Assembly: GCA_903903765.1 (NCBI GenBank)
Contig: CAIVAH010000277.1
Coordinates: 1 to 13,221 of the forward strand
Origin: an uncultured Methylococcaceae bacterium
Lineage (GTDB): Bacteria > Pseudomonadota > Gammaproteobacteria > Methylococcales > Methylomonadaceae
Direction: 5' to 3'
Length of the DNA stretch: 13,221 nt
Shown here one piece after another: positions 7,545 to 13,221 of this stretch (positions are counted from its first letter, which is position 1; every line of letters begins with the position of its first letter). Under the pieces are notes generated by a model, which saw only the letters and a program-made list of their open reading frames with translations, was not told the DNA's origin and did not search any database. The translations under genes were made by a program, and so were the position numbers.

Positions 7545-9161
7545 ATGAATAAAATGTTAAATATGTTGGTGATAAGTTTATTGATAGTTTTCGCTCAAAA
7601 AGTTGTTGCGGGGATTACTGGTAGTGATGTTAAAACTGAAAAAGTACAGATTTCTTTAAATAAATCTAAATTAATTACGTTAGATAAAAATTTGCAAATT
7701 GTTGAAATATCGCAAGGTAATACTTCAGTTTCAACTAATACGTTGAAGCCAGATGTTGACTCAGCTGAGGCAACATTTATTAAACCTAATCAGATATTAC
7801 TTAATGGCAAAGGGTTAGGGACAACAAACCTTTATTTGTGGGGGGCAAATGGGTCAATAATTGAAATTTTGGATATTGAGGTAACACATGATTTGAATTC
7901 ATTAAAAGAAAAGCTATATGAGTTATTGCCCAATGAGCGTGATCAGCAAGGTAAGCCTAATATAGCGGTTAGATCGTCTCAAAAAAATATTGTTTTAAGT
8001 GGCGAGGTTAGTAGTTTAGATAATATGAAAGCTGCTTTTGATTTGGCGGAAGGTTATCTAGGCAATTCTGCCATATTAAGCTCAGCAAGTTCTGGTAGCC
8101 CAGCAAATAGTCATGATAATAATGTCAATTTTTCAACAAATACAGCTCAACCCAAAGTGGATCCGAGTGGGAGTGCTTGTCCTAAAGTCATTAACTTGAT
8201 GAGTGTTGGTGGGGCACAGCAAGTTATGTTAGATGTAAAAGTGGCGGAGATTGATCGCACGGTATTGAAAGGTTTAAATATAAAGTTTAGTGCTTTGCAA
8301 GCTTCAAATAATTTTTCAATTGGTGCAGTCAATGGTGGAGGCTTACTTGATGCAACAAATATAGGTAATTTTTTAACGCCACATAGTTTTGATGCAGGTG
8401 CTTTATTTTTGCAAGCGATTAGTGGTGAGTTCATGTTTAATTTAACAATAGATGCTGCTAATCAACAACAATTAGCCAAAATATTAGCGCAGCCTACTCT
8501 AACGACATTGTCTGGTCAAACAGCTACATTTATTTCAGGTGGAGAGTTTCCGATTCCAGTGCCTCAATCTATGGGAAGTGGTTCTGGGACTATTACTATA
8601 GTTTTTAAAGAATATGGTATCGGATTAAAATTTGTGCCAATTGTTTTGGACTCAGGGCGCATTAATCTAAATTTGCATGTTAGTGTTAGCGAGTTATCTG
8701 CTGACGCAGCGGTTATTGCTCAGGTAGGCAGTACCACTAATCAATATTCCATACCCTCTTTAACTAAGCGTGAAGCCAGCACAACTTTGGAGTTGGCTGA
8801 TGGGCAAACCATGAGTATCGCGGGTTTAATTAATGAAAAATTAAAAGAGAATGTTAATAAGTTTCCCGGTTTGGGAGATATTCCGGGCTTAGGTGCCTTA
8901 TTCAGAACCTCTAAGTTTATAAAAGATACGACTGAATTAGTGATTTTTGTGACTCCTCGTTTAGCAAAACCGACTTTAGCAAAGAATATCATCTTACCTA
9001 CTGATAGTTTTGTAGAGCCGAGTGATATGGATTTTTATGTCTTAGGGCGCACTGAAGCAAGTAGCGCTGTTAAAAGTATACGTCCCAAAAACACTAAAGC
9101 AACACTAAATAAAGGTGGGTTAGATGGGGATTATGGTCAACAACTAATTGAGGGGAATTAA
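7545..9161 (+). CDS. cpaC: Outer-membrane secretin CpaC/RcpA
   Basis: The outer-membrane channel through which the pilus leaves the cell. The 538 residues begin with a Sec signal peptide (about 1-22, likely cut after VVA), followed by the pilus-secretin N-terminal domain (about 28-105), a BON-like region (about 110-175) and a Ser/Asn-rich linker (about 177-210). The secretin core runs from about 215 to 475, with SGGEFPIPVP and the family signature PGLGDIPGLGALFR (441-454) followed by LVIFVTPRL. A tail of some 60 residues follows. Ribosome site AAGAGG (7534-7539) lies 5 bases before the ATG. It stops 2 bases before the next gene. TadD, and perhaps the lipoprotein just downstream, may act as its partners. 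Confidence 0.95.
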   Translation: MNKMLNMLVISLLIVFAQKVVAGITGSDVKTEKVQISLNKSKLITLDKNLQIVEISQGNTSVSTNTLKPDVDSAEATFIKPNQILLNGKGLGTTNLYLWGANGSIIEILDIEVTHDLNSLKEKLYELLPNERDQQGKPNIAVRSSQKNIVLSGEVSSLDNMKAAFDLAEGYLGNSAILSSASSGSPANSHDNNVNFSTNTAQPKVDPSGSACPKVINLMSVGGAQQVMLDVKVAEIDRTVLKGLNIKFSALQASNNFSIGAVNGGGLLDATNIGNFLTPHSFDAGALFLQAISGEFMFNLTIDAANQQQLAKILAQPTLTTLSGQTATFISGGEFPIPVPQSMGSGSGTITIVFKEYGIGLKFVPIVLDSGRINLNLHVSVSELSADAAVIAQVGSTTNQYSIPSLTKREASTTLELADGQTMSIAGLINEKLKENVNKFPGLGDIPGLGALFRTSKFIKDTTELVIFVTPRLAKPTLAKNIILPTDSFVEPSDMDFYVLGRTEASSAVKSIRPKNTKATLNKGGLDGDYGQQLIEGN

Positions 9162-9163
9162 TC

Positions 9164-9502
9164 ATGAAATTATTTTATAGTCGTGTTGTTATTACCATAT
9201 TGGTTTTCGCGCAAATAATTTCTTGCGCTAAATGGGAGTCCGTTCCAAAGACAGTAGATCAGCATTACGGTCAAGCCTATCATGCCATGATTGAAAATCA
9301 AGCTTTATGTCCGGAGCAAGGCGAGGGAGTAAAAGAAACCAAGTTATGTCCTAAACATACCAATATATCTGCGATTGATGGTCAAAAAGCGCAAGGGGTT
9401 ATTAATTCTTATCGTCAAGGTTCAGCTACTGCCATAGAAAATGCTAAAACAGGGGTTGTATTTGATTCTAAAAGTGTGGGTGGTTCAGGTTCGGGTCATT
9501 AG
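9164..9502 (+). CDS. Small lipoprotein of the Tad cluster, unrecognised
   Basis: A 112-residue protein that I do not recognise as RcpB, CpaD or TadF. It starts with a lipoprotein signal ending IISC (18-21), so Cys21 is the likely lipid anchor; the core is slightly atypical (Ile-Ile-Ser before Cys). The rest is polar, with Cys49 and Cys62 both followed by Pro, which could form one disulfide in the periplasm. A segment IDGQKAQGVINSYRQG (about 70-86) is the most conserved-looking part, and the end is Gly/Ser-rich. The AGGGGA site (9151-9156) and a 2-base gap to cpaC show it is translated with the secretin. A secretin-partner role is plausible from location alone. Confidence 0.75.
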   Translation: MKLFYSRVVITILVFAQIISCAKWESVPKTVDQHYGQAYHAMIENQALCPEQGEGVKETKLCPKHTNISAIDGQKAQGVINSYRQGSATAIENAKTGVVFDSKSVGGSGSGH

Positions 9503-9516
9503 TTGTGATAACTAAT

Positions 9517-9966
9517 ATGAAAATGCCTCTAAAACAAAAGGGTGCTGAAATTGTCGAATTTGTGCTGATATTGCCTGTCTTGCTATTTATCGTTTTTGGA
9601 ATTTTGGAGTTTGGCATAGTGCTTTATGATAACGCTATTATCACCAATGCCAGTCGGGAAGGCGCTAGATCTGGCGTAGCATTTAAATGTCCTTTGTTAA
9701 CAACCGCTGAAATTGAAACTGTAGTTATAAATTACACGACAGGTTTGATTTCTTTTGGAGCAACTAGGGCAGATCCAATTACGATTGTTAGCCCTACTCC
9801 TCCTACCACGATAACAAATTGTGGTGCGAACTCAGGTACGCCACTGACTGTGACTGTAAGCTATAGTTACAGGTTTTTAGTTTTTGGTAATTTGTTTGGG
9901 TTATTAATGCCCGGATTTAGTAACCCCATTGTTTTATCCGCAACTACGGTGATGAATTATGAATAA
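9517..9966 (+). CDS. tadE: Pseudopilin-like protein TadE
   Basis: A 149-residue minor pilin-like protein of the TadE family. The N-terminus has a short basic leader ending KQKG, with the peptidase-type site Gly9|AEIVEF (Glu at +5, Phe at +6), followed by a hydrophobic helix and the family pattern FGILEFGIVLYDNAIITNASREGAR. This matches the known cleavage of TadE-type pseudopilins by TadV. Two cysteines in the C-terminal domain could pair. I chose ATG 9517; GTG 9505 or ATG 9523 are also in frame and none has a clear ribosome site, so coupling to the preceding gene (stop at 9502) is likely. The 3' end overlaps the next gene by 8 bases. Confidence 0.9.
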   Translation: MKMPLKQKGAEIVEFVLILPVLLFIVFGILEFGIVLYDNAIITNASREGARSGVAFKCPLLTTAEIETVVINYTTGLISFGATRADPITIVSPTPPTTITNCGANSGTPLTVTVSYSYRFLVFGNLFGLLMPGFSNPIVLSATTVMNYE

Positions 9967-11065
9967 ATCATTTAATATTCGTAAACAGCTAGGAGCCAGC
10001 TTAGTACTAACAGTTATGATGTTAACGATGATATTGGGTTTTTTTTCCTTGGCTATTGATGTGGGTTACTTGTTTGTGGTTCGAAATCAATTACAAAATG
10101 CAGCAGATACCGCCGCATTATCAGGTGCTAACTATTTATATCCCTTAGTAGCTACAACTCCAAATTGGGATTTAGCTCGTTTGCGAGCAAGTTCAACAGT
10201 TAAACAAAACACAGTAGATAGTAAATCTCTATCAACAGGAACTATTAATACTGGGTATTGGAATATAACGGGTGTTCCAACAGGGTTACACCCGAGTAAA
10301 TTGGATCCAAATAATGATTATCCAGCAGTCGAGGTTGTTGTTACAAAAGCAGCCGCTAATGGTGTGGTAAATACTTTTTTTGCTGGGGTAATAGGCATTA
10401 AATCCTTTAGTCCCACTGCGACAGCGGTTGCAGTGACCGGAATTAGTCCAAGTCATACAAGAGAAAATATTTTACCTTTTGTTATACAGGGTTGTGTGTT
10501 TGGTTTAGGTGCGAATGGTTCAGGTACGATAATTAATCCCATTGGAGAGTTTCAGATTGATAGACCTTATGGGCCGTCAGGGTCAACTTGCAATACTGGA
10601 CAATGGACTCCTCTTCAAGCAACAGAAGATCAATCTGATAAAACTATGAAGAATATTATTACTGCTCTAAGTGAGGGTGGGATAAGTGCTAAGACTTTTT
10701 CTATTGGAGATGCACTTTTTTTGCAGTCAGGCACTAAGGCTAATTTATATAACTTGCTAGGAGATTGTAGCGTCGCAGGCAATGGAAAGTGTGGTTATGT
10801 AACTGCGGCAATTACTTGTCCGGCCTCAGGTTTATGTAATACCGATGTAACTAATGTCGTTCAAAAAATTGTCGGATTTGTATGTGTCAAGGTGGTTGAT
10901 TCTTCAGGTCAAGGCAATCCTAAATTTATTACTTTTCAAGTGGTGCCGCAGAGCGATCCCAATTATAAAGTAAATTGTAATATGCATGATTCGGGCGGGA
11001 TTGGGCCTCCTGGTGGAGCAATTACGCCTCCGAAGTTAGTTAATTATTCCGGAAATATCTACTAG
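9959..11065 (+). CDS. tadG: TadG-like minor pilus assembly protein
   Basis: A 368-residue membrane-anchored protein with the TadG/TadE-type N-terminus: a hydrophobic helix (about 13-33) leading into AIDVGYLFVVRNQLQNAADTAALSGA (split, residues 32-57), a pattern shared by TadG proteins. Residues about 60-160 resemble the associated DUF2134-like region. The C-terminal 200 residues hold eight cysteines, an even number that suggests disulfides in the periplasm, and end in a Gly/Pro-rich stretch. I see no von Willebrand factor A domain or MIDAS motif, which many TadG proteins have. The ATG overlaps tadE by 8 bases, with GGTGA (9946-9950) as a possible ribosome site. The family call rests on the N-terminus and the position after tadE. 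Confidence 0.85.
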   Translation: MNKSFNIRKQLGASLVLTVMMLTMILGFFSLAIDVGYLFVVRNQLQNAADTAALSGANYLYPLVATTPNWDLARLRASSTVKQNTVDSKSLSTGTINTGYWNITGVPTGLHPSKLDPNNDYPAVEVVVTKAAANGVVNTFFAGVIGIKSFSPTATAVAVTGISPSHTRENILPFVIQGCVFGLGANGSGTIINPIGEFQIDRPYGPSGSTCNTGQWTPLQATEDQSDKTMKNIITALSEGGISAKTFSIGDALFLQSGTKANLYNLLGDCSVAGNGKCGYVTAAITCPASGLCNTDVTNVVQKIVGFVCVKVVDSSGQGNPKFITFQVVPQSDPNYKVNCNMHDSGGIGPPGGAITPPKLVNYSGNIY

Positions 11066-11139
11066 TTATTTAAGTAAATGGGATTTTGGATATTTACGAT
11101 GAATCAGGTCGACTTGTTTTTTTAACAAAAATAATAAAT

Positions 11140-12321
11140 ATGTCAGAAAAAATTAATTTAGTGATAGTTGGTAATGATCAATCCATTTTAGATACACAGT
11201 TATCTTTACTGCCGAACGTTCTAGCAATTCGATGTAAAGTAATTTTTAGTAAAACGATTGATGAAAAATTAGATTTGGGTCAGTTAGATAGCAAAACAAT
11301 TCTAGTAATAAATCTAACTCAAAATGGTTTAAAAGAATTGGGTTTTTTAGAGGTTATAGTAGTCAAGCAAGTCGCCATAATCATTGTGGGTGATCAATCA
11401 AATATTGGATTATTAAGTAGAGCCTTGCGTTTAGGTGTCAAGGATTTTATTGATTCTAATGAGTATATTGAGAAATTTGTTTCAGTTATTGAGGCGGCCA
11501 AAAATCATATTATTAATGGTGAGGTGCATAGTGATAATAAGCGCCTAAATGTTATTGTTAATGCTAAAGGGGGAAGTGGTGCTAGTTTCATAGCGAGTAA
11601 TATTGCTTATTTATTAGCTAATGAAGCTAGGTTAAAAGTAGCATTGCTGGATTTGGATTTACAGTTTGGATCTATTGGGCTTAATTTTGATAGAAATCCT
11701 CACTACAATTTCACGGAGGTATTAAGATCATTAGATGAATTAGATGCCTATTCATTAGAGGCTTATGTCACGAAATATGATCAAAATTTAAGTTTAGTAT
11801 TGCCGTCACCTTCTGAAGTCATTTTACCTGGTGAGGTTAATGTTAAACAGATGATCAAACTACTTGATTTGTTAAAAGTAAATTACCACCAAATTGTTAT
11901 AGATATCCCCCGTTTAATTGATCCTGTTTCAAATATGGTAATGCAAAATGCAGACTATATTGTTTTAGTTGTACAGCAAAGTTTAGTGCAATTTAGGGAT
12001 GCCAAAAGGTGGGTGCAAATAATGAATAAAGACTTAGAAATTTCCTTGGAAAAAATAGTGTTAGTGATTAACCGTTACGATGCTAGAAATAGTATGCGTA
12101 TATCAGATCTTAGAGATATGGTTAATCATGATGGTATTTATAAGGTTGCTAATGACTATGAGCGGGTTGCAAAAGCATCGGATTTTGGTGTGCCTTTATG
12201 TCTCTCCTTCCCTCAAGCGAAAATTGCAAAAGATTTGAGGTTGTTAGCGACTGGGGTGTCTGGGGTTGATTTTAATGAAAGTAAAAAGAGTCTATCTAAT
12301 TTGTTTGGTTTAATTTCGTAA
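11140..12321 (+). CDS. cpaE: Pilus localisation ATPase-like protein CpaE/TadZ
   Basis: A 393-residue protein of the ParA/MinD superfamily that in other Tad systems marks the site of pilus assembly. Residues about 5-125 form an atypical receiver-like domain, with Asn58 (ILVINL) where a phosphorylated Asp would lie. The MinD-like part follows: deviant Walker A KGGSGASF at 143-150, keeping Lys143 but having Ala148 at the usual P-loop lysine; the DLDLQFGS segment at 171-178; and Walker B IVIDIP at 252-257. TadZ proteins with a degenerate P-loop are known. The start is uncertain: ATG 11140 has no ribosome site, and an in-frame TTG at 11086 would add 18 protein-like residues. It is the last gene of the cluster. 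Confidence 0.9.
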   Translation: MSEKINLVIVGNDQSILDTQLSLLPNVLAIRCKVIFSKTIDEKLDLGQLDSKTILVINLTQNGLKELGFLEVIVVKQVAIIIVGDQSNIGLLSRALRLGVKDFIDSNEYIEKFVSVIEAAKNHIINGEVHSDNKRLNVIVNAKGGSGASFIASNIAYLLANEARLKVALLDLDLQFGSIGLNFDRNPHYNFTEVLRSLDELDAYSLEAYVTKYDQNLSLVLPSPSEVILPGEVNVKQMIKLLDLLKVNYHQIVIDIPRLIDPVSNMVMQNADYIVLVVQQSLVQFRDAKRWVQIMNKDLEISLEKIVLVINRYDARNSMRISDLRDMVNHDGIYKVANDYERVAKASDFGVPLCLSFPQAKIAKDLRLLATGVSGVDFNESKKSLSNLFGLIS

Positions 12322-12357
12322 GGCTTGGATGTTTTATTGATATAAACATATTCTAGA

Positions 12358-13152
12358 TTATCTATGTAAGATAAGTTCTAAGACAAATTTACTACCAAAG
12401 TATGCTAATAGTAAAAGTATAAACCCTACTAATGTCCAATTTATAGCAGTGATACCTCTCCAGCCATAAACTTTTCTTCCTAACAATAGCCCAGTGAAAA
12501 TAATCCATGCTAATAGGGATAAAATTGTTTTGTGAACTAAATGCTGAGCAAATAAATCCTCAATAAATAAAAAGCCAGTTCCTAAAGAGATAGTCAGGAA
12601 AAAAATTCCTATTGTTAGCATTTGAAATAGTAAAGACTCCATAGTTTGTAATGGTGGTAATGATTGGATAAATTTCTTCGGTGGATGGCTTTTTAATTGC
12701 TGATTTTGAAAGGCTAATAAAATGGCTTGTAATGCGGCGATATTTAAAAGACTAAAGGCAATGATAGAGGCCAAAATATGTGCGCTCATTTGCCAGTTAT
12801 AATATGAGAGTGTTTGAGTATTTTCAGGAGAGTTTAATTCTAAAGCTAACATGCTGGCTGCGATTGGAAATATGGCAATACCTAGGGTTACAACTGGTTT
12901 GTTTAATGAAGCTATCGATAATAATAAGGCAACGATCATCGCAATTAATGATCCAGTACTAAAAAAACCAAAGTTAAAACCAGTATTTTGTTGGAAATTT
13001 ATGCCTATAAATATTAGATGAGTAATCACACCTATCCATCCTAAATAAATCGAGGTTTGCTTTGTGCGATTTTTATTAATATTCTGAATAATTAGCACAG
13101 CACTACTCAGATAAGCGAATATTGAAATAATAGCAATTACAGTTATGTTCAT
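12358..13152 (-). CDS. ypjD: CcsA-like inner-membrane protein YpjD
   Basis: A 264-residue, very hydrophobic protein of the cytochrome c assembly (CcsA/ResC-like) superfamily, resembling E. coli YpjD in length and pattern. About eight membrane segments are visible. Conserved-looking features are His45, WQMSAHILASIIAFSLL with His125, LPPLQTMESLLFQM (165-178), TGFLF, HKT with His207, and YGWRG near the end followed by LAYFGS. The exact role of YpjD is unsettled; a link to haem or cytochrome assembly is inferred from the family. It is convergent to cpaE, with 36 bases between the stops and no clear terminator. No ribosome site precedes the ATG. In many Gammaproteobacteria this gene neighbours ffh, so it probably marks the ordinary chromosomal flank of the Tad cluster. 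Confidence 0.92.
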   Translation of the reverse strand: MNITVIAIISIFAYLSSAVLIIQNINKNRTKQTSIYLGWIGVITHLIFIGINFQQNTGFNFGFFSTGSLIAMIVALLLSIASLNKPVVTLGIAIFPIAASMLALELNSPENTQTLSYYNWQMSAHILASIIAFSLLNIAALQAILLAFQNQQLKSHPPKKFIQSLPPLQTMESLLFQMLTIGIFFLTISLGTGFLFIEDLFAQHLVHKTILSLLAWIIFTGLLLGRKVYGWRGITAINWTLVGFILLLLAYFGSKFVLELILHR

Positions 13153-13220
13153 TCGGTTTGTTTATAGGTGCTGCCAAAAAGTTTAGCTATTGTTTTGTAA
13201 AGCAAGTCTACAGGGTTTAA
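13149..13220 (-). CDS. Possible 3' end of an upstream gene (partial)
   Basis: On the - strand an open frame enters from the window edge and reads 23 codons (about LNPVDLLYKTIAKLFGSTYK, then QTE) before a TGA that overlaps the ypjD start as ATGA. The overlap and the lack of a ribosome site for ypjD would fit translational coupling to an upstream gene. But 23 open codons can easily occur by chance, and a divergent ffh with its promoter in this stretch is the more usual arrangement. I do not recognise the peptide. Confidence 0.25.
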   Translation of the reverse strand, partial: LNPVDLLYKTIAKLFGSTYKQTE

Positions 13221-13221
13221 A

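Noticed and set aside
8147..8434. 95-codon open frame on the - strand inside cpaC
   Set aside because: It is antisense to the secretin core and has no recognisable features.
8741..8992. 83-codon open frame on the - strand inside cpaC
   Set aside because: It is antisense to the secretin signature region; the sequence is dictated by the real gene.
12322..12357. Terminator between the convergent cpaE and ypjD genes
   Set aside because: The 36-base gap has no stem with a T tail on either strand that I can find.
12780..12962. 60-codon open frame on the + strand inside ypjD
   Set aside because: It is opposite a well-matched YpjD coding region and has no independent support.
1..13221. CRISPR arrays, tRNA or rRNA genes, insertion sequences, attachment sites
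   Set aside because: No regular direct repeats, no tRNA-like cloverleaf segments, no transposase-like proteins or terminal inverted repeats were seen; nearly all bases are taken up by Tad genes and ypjD.

Overview
The window is almost entirely one chromosomal gene cluster for a Tad (tight adherence) type IVb pilus, all on the + strand. It is followed by a convergent housekeeping membrane-protein gene on the - strand. The DNA is strongly AT-rich, with many A/T runs and A/T-ending codons. The last gene closely resembles YpjD, the CcsA-like membrane protein of Gammaproteobacteria and Betaproteobacteria. I therefore read the source as an AT-rich gammaproteobacterium; a Methylococcales-type organism is possible, but this is a guess. 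The paired inner-membrane and outer-membrane (secretin, two lipoproteins) components show a Gram-negative cell.

Layout. (1) Positions 60-4360: cpaF/tadA (secretion ATPase), tadB and tadC (inner-membrane platform) and tadD (TPR lipoprotein), tightly spaced. (2) 4361-4604: an AT-rich leader without a convincing gene. (3) 4605-4784: a 59-residue Flp prepilin gene, too small to stand out among ORFs, followed at once by a strong intrinsic terminator (4800-4835). (4) 4904-12321: a second run holding the prepilin peptidase (tadV/cpaA), a winged-helix AAA+ ATPase that is not one of the canonical Tad parts, cpaB/rcpC, the secretin cpaC/rcpA, a small unrecognised lipoprotein, the pseudopilin tadE, a tadG-like minor pilus protein and cpaE/tadZ. 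(5) 12358-13152, - strand: ypjD, possibly preceded by the tail of another gene that runs off the window.

How it works together. Flp is made in bulk from its own terminated transcript. TadV cleaves it, and also TadE, after a glycine. CpaF powers assembly through TadB/TadC. CpaE/TadZ probably places the machine in the cell. The fibre leaves through the CpaC secretin, helped by CpaB, TadD and perhaps the small lipoprotein. TadE and TadG are minor pilus-associated proteins.

Most of this is a recognisable Tad system. The parts that deserve attention are the extra AAA+ ATPase, a pilin with Trp where Tyr is usual, a CpaE lacking the P-loop lysine and the receiver aspartate, a cysteine-rich TadG without a von Willebrand fold, and the unusual gene order with the motor block upstream of the pilin and cpaE last.
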